Assembly (NCBI RefSeq): GCF_000296835.1
Contig: NZ_CAKE01000001.1
Location: 124,001-188,000, forward strand
Length of the DNA stretch: 64,000 nucleotides
Direction: 5' to 3'
Origin: Lactobacillus hominis DSM 23910 = CRBIP 24.179
Lineage (GTDB): Bacteria > Bacillota > Bacilli > Lactobacillales > Lactobacillaceae
Part shown: positions 1 to 9,153 of the stretch, in pieces
How positions within the stretch are numbered: position 1 is the first letter of the stretch
How the letters are laid out: each line of letters starts with the position of its first letter
Program-made: the position numbers and the translations under genes
Notes under the pieces: generated by a model
What the model was told of the DNA's origin: nothing
Databases searched by the model: none
The model's input: only the letters and a program-made list of their open reading frames with translations

Positions 1-1
1 A

Positions 2-292
2 CGCAGTTTAAATTTAGAAATTGTGATGCATATGGCATTTGATGAAATTGCGCCAGAGCAATGGGAAGAAACTATTGACTGGCTCGCAAAGCATGGCATT
101 AAAAGAATTCTCACTCATGGCGGTCCACTCAGTCAATCAATGTTTAATACAATTCCAAATCTTAGAAAAGTTATCGATTTAGCTAGAAATAAGATCGAAA
201 TTTTGCCAGGTGGTGGAATTAACTCAGATAATTTATTCCAAGTTGATAAATTGCTACATTGTGACCAATATCATGGAAGCAAAATAATCTAA
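2..292 (+). CDS. cutC: CutC family protein, C-terminal part (5' end outside window)
   Basis: This is the last 96 codons of a CutC-family TIM-barrel protein, a family historically linked to copper homeostasis whose biochemical role is still uncertain. The frame is open from base 2, before the first ATG at 23, so the start lies upstream of the window. Visible family signatures are the MAFDEI strand, the KRILTHGG strand and loop, and the PGGGIN loop followed by a C-terminal HGSKI. The protein should be cytoplasmic. A perfect hairpin terminator follows directly, so this is the last gene of its transcript. The family call is confident; the function is not. Confidence 0.85.
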   Translation, partial: RSLNLEIVMHMAFDEIAPEQWEETIDWLAKHGIKRILTHGGPLSQSMFNTIPNLRKVIDLARNKIEILPGGGINSDNLFQVDKLLHCDQYHGSKII

Positions 293-297
293 AACTA

Positions 298-330
298 AAC
301 AGATAGAAATTTGATTCTATCTGTTTTTTA
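298..330 (+). terminator. Intrinsic terminator after cutC
   Basis: Perfect 11-bp stem (AACAGATAGAA at 298-308 with TTCTATCTGTT at 315-325), a 6-nt loop and a run of T. It separates cutC from the surface-protein gene. Confidence 0.9.
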
Positions 331-365
331 TATGCATTAAATAACAAAAATCTAATATATAAACC

Positions 366-394
366 TTGTTAAAATTCTTTTATGGTCCTATAAT
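366..394 (+). promoter_or_regulatory. Sigma-A promoter of the LPXTG surface protein gene
   Basis: TTGTTA (366-371), a 17-bp spacer and a consensus TATAAT (389-394). Transcription would start near 401, giving a leader of about 50 nt that carries GGAGGAG at 440-446. Confidence 0.8.
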
Positions 395-452
395 AAGCTA
401 CGAAAGATAACGGTAGTTATATAAATAAATTTAGTGCCCGGAGGAGTCGAAA

Positions 453-3400
453 ATGAGAAAAGATATGGATAGTTGCCAACATTTTTCGATTAGAAAATTA
501 ACAGTAGGTGCTGCTTCAGTATTAATTGGCGTCAGTTTCTTAGGTTTTAATAGCTCACAAGTAAAAGCTGATAGCGTAAAGCCTGAAGCTGATAAAAATA
601 ATGATAATATTCAAAAAGATGAAGATGCTTCTGTTACAGTTGATAAAAATGCTGCAACGGTTGATGTAAAAAAGCAAGAACAACAATTGAAAGTTAAGAA
701 GCCAGTTCAATTATCAGTTAAAAAGTCTGATGAAGATAAGCAAGAACAAACTCAAACTACTGATAAAGATAAAAACTTAACTGAAAGCAAAGAAGCTACT
801 CCAGCAAAAGAAATCAAGGCTGATTCACAAAAAGCTTCAACTAAAACAGCTAATCAAGATAAAGCTCAAGTTGTTAAAGACGTTAAGGTAGCTTCTGACG
901 CTAAAAATAAAAAGGTAAATGAAAATGATGCTGCAAAGCAATTTAATTTAAATGATTGGGATAAGACAGTTTCTGATGGTGATTTAACTTTAGGTAAATA
1001 CATCGGTCAAGGGGCAGAGACTATTTATATCCCTAACGCAGCCGATGTTCAAAATATTACTGAATACCACGATATTCAAAAAGTTATTATTAAGAAAGAT
1101 ACAATTACTAGCTTAGTCGGCAAGACTCACAACTTAACAGTTAGTGATACTGATGATCAAAAAGTCTATGCTCAAGGCGACATGTCGTCTGCTTTCCAAT
1201 CACATAACAATAACTGGCACCAAGTTGACTTAACTAACCTTGATACTTCTGGCGTAAATAATATGTACGCTATGTTTGCTAATGAACATGATTTAACCAG
1301 CGTTGGTGATTTATCAGGTTGGGATACAAGTAACGTGGTAAATATGCAATTTATGTTTAATGATTGCCCAGAATTAACTGGTACTTTGAATCTTTCTGGT
1401 TGGGATTTAAGCAGTCTTAACCATAATTATTATCCTGTATCACAAATGTTTTCAGGAGATGCCAAGATTAGCGATCTTAATGTAAGCAACTGGAAGTTAG
1501 GTAACGATGTTACTGATATCGGTGGCTTATTTGGCGGTTTAGCTGGAGTAAAAACCATTGACGTAACCAACATGGACTTAAATAAAGTCACTAATGCTCA
1601 TGGGATGTTTAATGGCGATTCATCTTTGACCACTATTAAAGGTTTAGATACTTTAAAGACCAATAACGTCACTAATATGAGCAATATGTTTGACGGCGAT
1701 AGTTCTTTAGCTCAACTTGATTTAAACAACTTTGATACTACTAATGTCACTGATATGAGTGCAATGTTTCAAAATTGTTATTCATTGAGCAACTTGAGCG
1801 GTCTTTCAAACTGGAATATATCTAATGTTAAAAGCATGAATCACATGTTCTGGGGTGTTGGCAGTCAAACTAATGCTGGTCAAAGAGCAAACTTAGATTT
1901 ATCTTCTTGGAAAGTGGATCCTTCAAAATCTCAAGTTTACGATATTTTTACAAACGCTCACTTTGATAGTTTGAAGCTTTCAGGCTGGAAGTTTAACGAT
2001 GATCTTTTGAGAAGAGCCGCTGCCACAATGAAGGGTAGCAGTGTTATCGATGTAACTGACTGGGATACTTCAGCTGTTGATGATATGAGTGGTTTGTTCA
2101 GTGACTACAAGAATACAACTAGCATTACTGGTTTAGATACTTGGAATATTGATAATGTTAAGCATATGGATCGTATGTTCCAAAATACTCCATTGCTTAA
2201 GGCAATTATTTCAAAATGGAATCCGGCTAATTCAACTGAAGATAATATGTTTGATGGTTCAGCTATAACAGTAAAAGACTTTAACTTCACTGATAACGGA
2301 CTGAGATCATATCTTGGTAATAGAAGAAATGACACTGTTATCGATGTCACTGGCTTTAAGACTAACCGCGTTACTAATTTATCTAACTTATTCTGTCAAT
2401 TTGGTAATTTAACCGAAGTTAAGGGTTTAAATACTTGGAATACTAGCAATGTAACTAATATGGGTAACATGTTTAGCTTTGATAGTAAGTTAACCAATCT
2501 TGATTTAACTGGCTGGGATACTTCTAAAGTTCAATACATGGATCATATGTTTTATGGCGATCATAGTCTAGCTGAAATCAAGGGAATCGAAAACTGGGAT
2601 GTATCTAAGGTAACTAACCTTAGTTATATGTTTGACGCTAGCCAAATGGATAACTCCGGAATTAATCCTGCAGAAGGTAGAGACTTTGGACAATTTAAGG
2701 CTAACGGTAGTTTAACTAGCTTAGACTTATCTAAGTGGAATACAGCCAGCGCTACTAACATGGAAGGCTTATTCAAAGGTCAACAAAACCTTACTAGTGT
2801 AGGAAACTTTAACAATTGGAAGACTGATAAAGTTACTAGCATATCTGACATGTTCGCTCTCGATAAGAACTTGACATTCTCAGATGCAGCTTGCGCAAAT
2901 ATGGCTAAATGGAACACCAGCAATGTCACTACTATGAGAGAATTGTTTGAAGGCCTTGAAAAGCAAGCAGATTTAAGTTTTGTAGCAAGCTGGAAGACTG
3001 GCAATGTCAATGACATGAGCTACATGTTTATGAATGATAAAGCTCTTACAAATGTTGGCGATCTTTCTGGATGGGATACAAGCAAGGTGGGTACTGCTCA
3101 AATTGCTGGTCAACCTGAAATCCAAAACTATGGCTTTGGCTTGATGTTTGCTAACTGTGAAAAATTACCTGAAATTAAGGGTATTGAGAAATGGAACGTT
3201 GAAAACGTAACTAAAGCACGTGGTATGTTCGAGAATACCAAGGCTTTGCAGAGTTTGGATTTGAGTCACTGGAACACCAAGAATCTTCATATTGCTGGTG
3301 AAATGTTTGCTGATTCTGGCGTCAAGAGCCTTGACTTGTCTAACTGGGACTTTAGCAACTTAAAGCATTTTAACGATGGCGGTATGCTTACTGGAAATGC

Positions 3401-5381
3401 TCTAAATCACCGCGGTAGTGAATTTATGTTTCTTTATTTAGCAAATCCATGTACGATTACGATGAATAATGTCAAATTGCCACAAGATTACAAGGAAGGC
3501 TTTGACGTAGTTGATTTTGCTAGTGAACAACCATTAGTTGTTATTAGTCCGGAGCTACTTACAGCTCGTGCTGCTAAAGCTGATACTACTTTAAATAATG
3601 AAGAATGGCATTGGAGCAATGGAGCAACTCAAATCGGACACCAGAATGTAAACTATTTAACTTACTACAATAAGGATGATCTGACTAATCCTATTGCTCG
3701 TCAAAAGATGAACTTTGTTTTTGCTAGTGATAAGCAGCTTCAGTCCGCAATTGCTACAATGTTATTGGCAGTTCCTGAAGGATCAGCTAGTGTAAGTAAT
3801 TCAAGCGACTTTTATGGTTATCTGAAAGGTGTAACTTCAGTTGAAAATGTTAAGAAGGCATTGGGTGACAAGCTTGCTTCTGAATGGAATTATGCAAAAG
3901 ATGCTGAGGATGGGTATTTACCATTTAATGATCGAGCATCTTTAACTGATTTAATTTCAGGAAAATATCAATTAACGTTTGAAGCTGTAGCAAATATTCA
4001 TTATATTGATAGTACAAATAATAAAGAAATCACTATTAGCAAACAGTCTTATAACACTACCAAAGATGTAACTGGCAATGATCTTGTAAACTCCTGGTCG
4101 TTTTCAAACTTTGGTTGGCAACTACAAAGTAGTAAATTACCTGAAAAAATGGGCAGTCAAGATGGTGATTACTACGTTTACTTGACTGCACCAGATAAAA
4201 CTAAGACTATCAATGAAAAGATTAACTATGTAATTGACGGCAAGACTGTTCAAACTGATACTAAAGAAATTAGCTTTACTCAAAAGTCTAATGGCTTTGA
4301 TGAAAAGACTTTAAAGCCAACTTACGGTAATTGGGAAGGCGAAGTAGCTTCAGTTACTGCACCTCATACAATTACAAATGACGGCAATAAGTATGACATT
4401 GATGTCAAGGCAGCAAAAGCTAATAACTCATTGATCTCAATTGATAATAACGGTGTTATCAGTATCAAAGTAACCGCAACTGATGCTAAAGATGGTCAAA
4501 GTTTCGAAATTACTGTTCCTTACGTAAAAGAAAGTTCAGAAACTGGTACTCCAACTGATACTGACAAAGATAGCTTACAAATTGTTGAATTCATTGATCA
4601 AGCTAATGATAAAGTGGTCAAAGAAGTAACTAAATCTGGCAAAGTTGGTACAACTGTCGACCTAGATGTCAGCTTACCAGAAGGTTATGTTTTAGCCAAA
4701 GGCGAAAAGATGCCAGCATCAAGCTACAAGTTAACCGGCGAAGATAAACCAGTTATTGTCTATGTAGTAAAGAAGAGCTCAGAAACAGGCAAGCCAACTG
4801 ATACAGATAAGGACAGTTTACAAATCGTTGAGTTTATTGATCAAGCTACTAACCAAGTAGTCAAAGAAGTAAGCAAATCTGGCAAAGTCGGTACAACTAT
4901 CGACCTAGATGTAAGTTTGCCAAGTGGTTATGAATTGGCACCAGGTCAAGCTATGCCAAAAGCTAGTTATGTCTTAACTGGTAAAGACCTGCCAATCATT
5001 GTTTACGTAACTGCAGTTGCTCCAGTTCTTCCAGACGATCAACCTGATATTCCAACGCCAAATCCTACTCCAGATGACAACAATACTGATAATGATACTG
5101 TTCGTCCATTGGACGAGGATACTAATGATCAAGAAGAAGTTGTTCGTCCATTAGGTCAAAAGACTCCGGAAGCACCAGAAGTTGCTACTCATGTTGAAAG
5201 AGCCAGTCAAGAAACAGTAGCTCCTAAAGCTCAAAGTGTAACTCAAGTTAAGCATGAACACGCTTCAGAAGCATTACCTCAAACTGGAACAAAAGATAAC
5301 AACATTTTAACCTTATTAGGTATGGGTGTTGCAGCTGTTGCCTCAATCTTTGGTTTGGGCGTAGACCGTAAGAAAAAATAA
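453..5381 (+). CDS. Giant BspA-like LPXTG-anchored surface protein (DUF285 repeats, Mub-like C-terminal domains)
   Basis: Predicted sortase-anchored, cell-wall-bound protein of 1642 residues. Residues 1-39 form a long signal peptide of the YSIRK type (FSIRKLTVGAAS, cleavage probably after VKA). Residues 40-165 are a Lys/Asp/Gln-rich low-complexity stalk. About 200-1010 is a long tandem array of DUF285/BspA leucine-rich-like units built on LDLSxWDTSxVTxMxxMF. About 1180-1370 resembles mucus-binding (MucBP/Mub B2) domains (NIHYIDSTNNKEI; YVIDGKTVQTDTKEI). Two 81-residue repeats follow, then a Pro/Asp-rich wall-spanning part and LPQTG at 1608-1612 with a hydrophobic segment and DRKKK tail. GGAGGAG lies 6 nt before the ATG. 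The gene is monocistronic. A role in adhesion to host or other cells is inferred from the domains; the ligand is unknown. Confidence 0.9.
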   Translation: MRKDMDSCQHFSIRKLTVGAASVLIGVSFLGFNSSQVKADSVKPEADKNNDNIQKDEDASVTVDKNAATVDVKKQEQQLKVKKPVQLSVKKSDEDKQEQTQTTDKDKNLTESKEATPAKEIKADSQKASTKTANQDKAQVVKDVKVASDAKNKKVNENDAAKQFNLNDWDKTVSDGDLTLGKYIGQGAETIYIPNAADVQNITEYHDIQKVIIKKDTITSLVGKTHNLTVSDTDDQKVYAQGDMSSAFQSHNNNWHQVDLTNLDTSGVNNMYAMFANEHDLTSVGDLSGWDTSNVVNMQFMFNDCPELTGTLNLSGWDLSSLNHNYYPVSQMFSGDAKISDLNVSNWKLGNDVTDIGGLFGGLAGVKTIDVTNMDLNKVTNAHGMFNGDSSLTTIKGLDTLKTNNVTNMSNMFDGDSSLAQLDLNNFDTTNVTDMSAMFQNCYSLSNLSGLSNWNISNVKSMNHMFWGVGSQTNAGQRANLDLSSWKVDPSKSQVYDIFTNAHFDSLKLSGWKFNDDLLRRAAATMKGSSVIDVTDWDTSAVDDMSGLFSDYKNTTSITGLDTWNIDNVKHMDRMFQNTPLLKAIISKWNPANSTEDNMFDGSAITVKDFNFTDNGLRSYLGNRRNDTVIDVTGFKTNRVTNLSNLFCQFGNLTEVKGLNTWNTSNVTNMGNMFSFDSKLTNLDLTGWDTSKVQYMDHMFYGDHSLAEIKGIENWDVSKVTNLSYMFDASQMDNSGINPAEGRDFGQFKANGSLTSLDLSKWNTASATNMEGLFKGQQNLTSVGNFNNWKTDKVTSISDMFALDKNLTFSDAACANMAKWNTSNVTTMRELFEGLEKQADLSFVASWKTGNVNDMSYMFMNDKALTNVGDLSGWDTSKVGTAQIAGQPEIQNYGFGLMFANCEKLPEIKGIEKWNVENVTKARGMFENTKALQSLDLSHWNTKNLHIAGEMFADSGVKSLDLSNWDFSNLKHFNDGGMLTGNALNHRGSEFMFLYLANPCTITMNNVKLPQDYKEGFDVVDFASEQPLVVISPELLTARAAKADTTLNNEEWHWSNGATQIGHQNVNYLTYYNKDDLTNPIARQKMNFVFASDKQLQSAIATMLLAVPEGSASVSNSSDFYGYLKGVTSVENVKKALGDKLASEWNYAKDAEDGYLPFNDRASLTDLISGKYQLTFEAVANIHYIDSTNNKEITISKQSYNTTKDVTGNDLVNSWSFSNFGWQLQSSKLPEKMGSQDGDYYVYLTAPDKTKTINEKINYVIDGKTVQTDTKEISFTQKSNGFDEKTLKPTYGNWEGEVASVTAPHTITNDGNKYDIDVKAAKANNSLISIDNNGVISIKVTATDAKDGQSFEITVPYVKESSETGTPTDTDKDSLQIVEFIDQANDKVVKEVTKSGKVGTTVDLDVSLPEGYVLAKGEKMPASSYKLTGEDKPVIVYVVKKSSETGKPTDTDKDSLQIVEFIDQATNQVVKEVSKSGKVGTTIDLDVSLPSGYELAPGQAMPKASYVLTGKDLPIIVYVTAVAPVLPDDQPDIPTPNPTPDDNNTDNDTVRPLDEDTNDQEEVVRPLGQKTPEAPEVATHVERASQETVAPKAQSVTQVKHEHASEALPQTGTKDNNILTLLGMGVAAVASIFGLGVDRKKK
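4533..5018 (+). repeat. Tandem 243-bp coding repeat (two copies of an 81-residue domain)
   Basis: Two in-frame copies (4533-4775 and 4776-5018) encode units that begin SSETG(T/K)PTDTDKDSLQ and end (V/I)IVYV. The first halves are nearly identical in protein, while synonymous differences run through the DNA. That fits an old duplication under protein-level constraint. Such spacer domains lift the adhesive head away from the wall and often vary in number between strains. Confidence 0.85.
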
Positions 5382-5401
5382 TAGTATTAGAAATTAATCT
5401 G

Positions 5402-5440
5402 AAAAATCATCCCTTGCTTAGAGCAGGGATGATTTTTTTT
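5402..5440 (+). terminator. Intrinsic terminator after the LPXTG gene
   Basis: AAATCATCCC near 5403 pairs with GGGATGATTT at 5427-5436. The arms meet around a small TGC/GCA inner stem and are followed by 8 T. Confidence 0.9.
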
Positions 5441-6087
5441 GTATTGTTTTTATTATTCTTAATGAAAGTGTTTTCTTGCATATAATTTAGCTTATTGTCT
5501 AGAACGATTTAACTAGCACTACGCGTTATATAATTTAAGAATATATTAATTAAGTAAAAGCTAAGTATACTATCAAATTTTAATATTCATCACTTTTTAC
5601 TTGATTTCATGCTTATCTCCTATGAAAATAGTTGCGGACTTCTACAAAACCATTATGGCTATTACATATTACAATTATTTTATCTCCTAACTACTATACA
5701 CTTACTTAAATCATCCAATCCGTCGCTATTTCTCAGAAACGTGTCTAAGAAAAAAAGATTCTTAGTCCAAAAAAGACTGATGAAATGTTGTGACCCCCCT
5801 CCAAAATTCGGACACGGATTTCCGAGGGCAGTACTTAACGAAGATCATCAGTCTTTTTTATATTTTTTTAGTATCGTTTCGCCTTTAAATCTTCAGCATC
5901 CTAAATATCAATTAAATTAAATCTCCTAGTTCAAAAACTTATATTTTGAAAAGATTCACTACTAGAGAAAAAGAAACAATTTATAAATTTAGCTGTTTCA
6001 TTAATAAACCTTAGTGTGAAAACCAGATAGATTTTGATAAAGTTAAAGAGACTTCTTTTCAAAATTTTAATTAAGGACATTTATAAC
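5441..6087 (+). other. Gene-poor AT-rich intergenic stretch (about 650 bp)
   Basis: No convincing gene was found here. A 103-codon frame at 5609-5920 has low-complexity hydrophobic and basic composition, no ribosome binding site and runs through a perfect hairpin, so it is not called. Seen in the stretch: scattered TATAAT-like hexamers without good -35 partners, a short inverted repeat (AAGTAAAA with TTTTACTT, about 5555-5602), and the long hairpin at 5769-5859 listed separately. It may be a decayed insertion site between two accessory genes. Confidence 0.5.
5769..5859. mobile_element. Perfect 15-bp inverted repeat enclosing IS3-like end sequences (possible IS scar)
   Basis: The arms AAAAAAGACTGATGA (5769-5783) and TCATCAGTCTTTTTT (5845-5859) are exactly complementary and would act as a terminator in either direction. 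The roughly 61-nt interior is locally GC-richer than its surroundings. It contains TGTGACCCCCCTCC from 5789 and GAGGGCAGTAC ending at 5833, which resemble the outer ends of IS3/IS150-group elements (TGTACTGCCCC type) in opposite orientation. One reading is an element that inserted into a terminator loop and later lost its body. No transposase coding remains and no target duplication was recognised, so the call is tentative. Confidence 0.35.
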
Positions 6088-7191
6088 ATGCAAATTAATG
6101 ACCACAAAAAGAATTGGTGGCTTGCAGATATTGGTGACTATTTAAAAGTCATTGCCAATGGATGCGTAATGCTGCAACCAATCATTGCTTTATTTTTAAC
6201 TTTATCATTAGACTTTAAAAAACAACTTTTCTTAACTTCTTTATATAATTTTGTAAAATTTACCTCTCCAGCTTTTATTTTTGGAATTGTCTTTACCATA
6301 ATTCGCACTAATGATAAGACTTATAAATTACCTATTAAATCTTATTTCCTTAATCAATGGAGCAATAATTTTTTCCCAACCTTCGCCTGGACATTAGCCT
6401 ACTTAATTTTAATGCCAAATCTACAACAACACGGACATTTTCATAACATTCCAACTTTTATTTGGCAATTTTTTAGTGGCAACGCTGCTCCTCATCTTTG
6501 GTATAGTGTCATGATGCTTCAGTTTTTAATTATTATGCCTGCTATTAAAGCCATCTGTGTCTGGGTTAAACATTCTTATTTCAAATTAATTTTTACAGTC
6601 ATAATTTCTGCAATTATTTATTTTAGTTGGTTAATTTTTTACGACCATTTCATTTTAAATGGGCCTTATACCCAACATTGGTATCTTTTAGATAGAGTTT
6701 TTTTTAGCTTTCTAATTTTTGGAATTTATGGAGGCTTAAGCTGGAATTTTCATGAAGAAATTCAAAACTTTTTGATGAATTATTGGTGGGCTGTAGTAGG
6801 AATTTATTTGTTTACTTATTTTTGGACACGTAATATTTTTATTACTCACTCAAAAATTACTAATTTAACCAGTGATAGTTATTATCTACCTTCAATGGCA
6901 ATTTATGCTTTAACAGTAATTTTCTTAATTTATTTAATCTGTATTGCTCAAAAAGTTTTTAATATGAATCGATGCCTTAAAACTATACATTTTCTAGCAT
7001 TTTACGCTTATCGAGCATTTTTAGCTAATGTGTTTTGGGATCGAATTTTATGGAATATCTTTAACTTTAAGCACTTTGTTCAATACAATATTTATATAGG
7101 AATTATAATTATTTGGATTTGTACTTGGATTCTATCTTACTTGTCAGTATATTTGATTCACCGAATTTGGATTAGAATTATAACTGTGTAA
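6088..7191 (+). CDS. Membrane acyltransferase, acyltransferase-3 family
   Basis: A 367-residue polytopic membrane protein with about ten hydrophobic segments. The layout fits acyltransferase family 3 (PF01757), enzymes that O-acylate cell-surface polysaccharides, peptidoglycan or other extracellular molecules. The motif APHLWYSVMMLQF near the middle matches the family's HLWYL.xLxxY block, and an early short loop precedes TM2. The ATG at 6088 was chosen over an upstream in-frame TTG at 6034 because AAGGA lies 10 nt before it. Codons are strongly A/T-ending (many TTT, ATT, TTA), more so than the housekeeping neighbours, which suggests a horizontally acquired gene. The acyl donor and target cannot be read from sequence. 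Confidence 0.7.
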   Translation: MQINDHKKNWWLADIGDYLKVIANGCVMLQPIIALFLTLSLDFKKQLFLTSLYNFVKFTSPAFIFGIVFTIIRTNDKTYKLPIKSYFLNQWSNNFFPTFAWTLAYLILMPNLQQHGHFHNIPTFIWQFFSGNAAPHLWYSVMMLQFLIIMPAIKAICVWVKHSYFKLIFTVIISAIIYFSWLIFYDHFILNGPYTQHWYLLDRVFFSFLIFGIYGGLSWNFHEEIQNFLMNYWWAVVGIYLFTYFWTRNIFITHSKITNLTSDSYYLPSMAIYALTVIFLIYLICIAQKVFNMNRCLKTIHFLAFYAYRAFLANVFWDRILWNIFNFKHFVQYNIYIGIIIIWICTWILSYLSVYLIHRIWIRIITV

Positions 7192-7353
7192 TTATCTTAT
7201 TATACGCATGATGCTAATTACATCGTTTTAGTTATTAAAAAATTCTAAATTGCAGTGACTTATGACTGATATGAATTCTAAAAGTAGACAACTTTATTAA
7301 ATATTATGAAACTAGGATTGATTTCGATATTGAATCGGAGTCAGTCTTTTTAG

Positions 7354-8115
7354 TTTACTCTTTGTTACGTTTCAAAAGATAAAGAAAATATCGATGAAAA
7401 ATTAACTTGGGAAAAGAAGTCTAAGAATGTTTTTGTTATAAAACTTAAGGATAATGATAAAACTAAATTAACTGCTAAATTTGATAAATCTGGCAAGTTG
7501 ATCGTCACAAACGAAGATCATGAAAAAACTATCTTTAAGAGAGACAATGAACTTAATTTAGATAAATTTATTGGTAAAGATTCAGAAAATGAAGATACCG
7601 ATACAACTTTTGCACCAGCTAAAAAAGATGACGATAATAATGAAATTAAGAAAAATGAGTCGACTGTTCCTGGAGATGCTGGACTTTTTGATTTACCTTC
7701 CCAAATGCAAGGAACTTGGTATAGCGTGGTGGATGGCCATGAAAACAAAATGATGATTGGTCAAAATACGGTTTCTTATGTAAACTCAGATGGCAGCTCA
7801 ACGCTTACGCTTCATACTTTGAAAAAAGATTTTGATATTTCAAACTATATGCTAAAACCGGATTATCAAAATCAAACTAAAGGCTGGGGCCGTGCTGGAC
7901 AGATGAACTATAATGGCTTTAATATGATTAATATTCATGGCTGGAATCAGTCAGCTGGTGCAGGTGAGTACTTGTATTGGGCTCAAGAAAAAGGTCAAAC
8001 TGTCTTAGTTCAAGGCTCAGGTGCAAATGCTTGGACTGATGCAGTTTACTGGAAGAATCAGAGCGATGCACAAGCTAATGTTGACGCAAAATTTGATAAC
8101 TTACTTTATCAATAA
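7354..8115 (+). pseudogene. Decapitated extracellular protein gene (5' end missing)
   Basis: The frame is open from 7354, just after an in-frame TAG at 7351-7353, and reads about 48 protein-like residues (VSKDKENIDEKLTWEKKSK onward) before the first possible start, a TTG at 7498 with no ribosome binding site. The upstream part therefore looks genuinely coding but lacks a start and signal peptide. The rest is a charged linker (DTDTTFAPAKKDDDNN) followed by a C-terminal domain rich in Trp, Tyr and Gly (MQGTWYSVVDG, HGWNQSAGAGEYLYWAQ). That domain resembles those at the ends of secreted lactobacillar lipoproteins of unknown function. Probably a truncated remnant; a short product from TTG 7498 (205 residues) cannot be excluded. 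Confidence 0.6.
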
Positions 8116-8186
8116 TATGGTGAATAATAACTAAGTTTACTATTCCTTTTTACCATCAAAACACCTATTTAATATACTTATACTCA

Positions 8187-8195
8187 TGCTATAAT
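8187..8195 (+). promoter_or_regulatory. Extended -10 promoter of galU
   Basis: TGC followed by TATAAT (8190-8195) forms an extended -10. There is no good -35 hexamer 17 bp upstream. GGAGG at 8223-8227 serves the ATG at 8234. Confidence 0.6.
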
Positions 8196-8233
8196 TATTT
8201 TTGTTTGAAAAATATTACCCTTGGAGGAAAAAC

Positions 8234-9118
8234 ATGAAAGTTAGAAAAGCGGTTATCCCTGCAGCCGGTTTGGGTACAAGATTTTTGCCAGTTACTAAGG
8301 CAATGCCTAAAGAAATGCTTCCTATAGTTGATAAGCCAACTATTCAATTTATCGTAGAAGAAGCTAAAGCATCAGGGATTGAGGATATTTTAATTGTCAC
8401 TGGTAAAAATAAACGCTCAATCGAAGATCACTTTGATGCAAATCCTGAATTAGAACAAGATCTTGAAAAGACTGGTAAGATCGAATTATTAAAGCAAGTT
8501 GAAGGAATTACTAATTTAGGGGTGAATCTTTACTATACTCGTCAGCCTCATCCAGCAGGCTTAGGTGATGCGATTTATCGCGCACGTAGCTTTGTTGGTG
8601 GTGAACCATTTGTCGTTATGCTCGGCGATGATCTAATGAAAGATAAAACTCCTCTTACTAAGCAGTTAATTGAGCGTTATGATGCAACTCATGCTGCTAC
8701 TTTAGCTGTTATGCCGGTTCCTCATGAAGAAGTTTCAAAATACGGTGTTATTGAGCCAGATGGAGAAATTGAACCAGGTTTAATTAATGTAAAGTCGTTT
8801 GTTGAAAAACCTGATATTGACAAAGCACCAAGTGATTATGCCATTATTGGTCGTTATTTGCTTACTCCTGAGATTTTTGATGTTTTAGAAACGCAAAAAC
8901 CGGGACGCGGCGGTGAAGTTCAATTGACCGATGCCATTGATACGATGAACAAAACCCAGCGAGTTTTTGCGCATGTCTTTAAAGGGCGCAGACATGATGT
9001 AGGGAATAAGTTCGGTTATCTTGAAACCTCAATTGAATATGGTTTAACCCATCCTGAAACTAGTGATGCCTTAAAAGAATACATTATTCAAAAGGCTCAT
9101 GAATTAAAAAGTAAATAA
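8234..9118 (+). CDS. galU: UTP--glucose-1-phosphate uridylyltransferase
   Basis: GalU makes UDP-glucose from UTP and glucose-1-phosphate. It feeds galactose metabolism, exopolysaccharide, teichoic-acid glycosylation and glycolipids. The 294-residue length is normal. The N-terminal nucleotide-binding loop [21 protein letters not shown], the GDD motif (VMLGDDLM) and [10 protein letters not shown] near the C-terminus are all present. The ATG at 8234, with GGAGG 6 nt upstream, was preferred to an in-frame TTG at 8201 that lies in the promoter region. It has its own promoter and terminator, so it is a single-gene unit. Confidence 0.95.
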   Translation: MKVRKAVIPAAGLGTRFLPVTKAMPKEMLPIVDKPTIQFIVEEAKASGIEDILIVTGKNKRSIEDHFDANPELEQDLEKTGKIELLKQVEGITNLGVNLYYTRQPHPAGLGDAIYRARSFVGGEPFVVMLGDDLMKDKTPLTKQLIERYDATHAATLAVMPVPHEEVSKYGVIEPDGEIEPGLINVKSFVEKPDIDKAPSDYAIIGRYLLTPEIFDVLETQKPGRGGEVQLTDAIDTMNKTQRVFAHVFKGRRHDVGNKFGYLETSIEYGLTHPETSDALKEYIIQKAHELKSK

Positions 9119-9128
9119 ATTTAATGAG

Positions 9129-9153
9129 AATGAATCGCAAGATTCATTTTTTT
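9129..9153 (+). terminator. Intrinsic terminator after galU
   Basis: AATGAATC (9129-9136) pairs with GATTCATT (9141-9148) around GCAA and is followed by T residues. Confidence 0.85.

Noticed and set aside
5609-5920. 103-codon open frame in the gap after the LPXTG gene
   Set aside because: No ribosome binding site, low-complexity composition, and it reads through a perfect inverted repeat; no recognisable protein pattern.
6034-6087. TTG start for the membrane acyltransferase at 6034
   Set aside because: No ribosome binding site before it, while AAGGA lies 10 nt before the ATG at 6088.
7300-7353. Imperfect hairpin ending in TCAGTCTTTTT as terminator of the acyltransferase gene
   Set aside because: The arms pair only partly (GGATT with AATCGG region), and the sequence adjoins the broken end of the next gene, so its origin is unclear.
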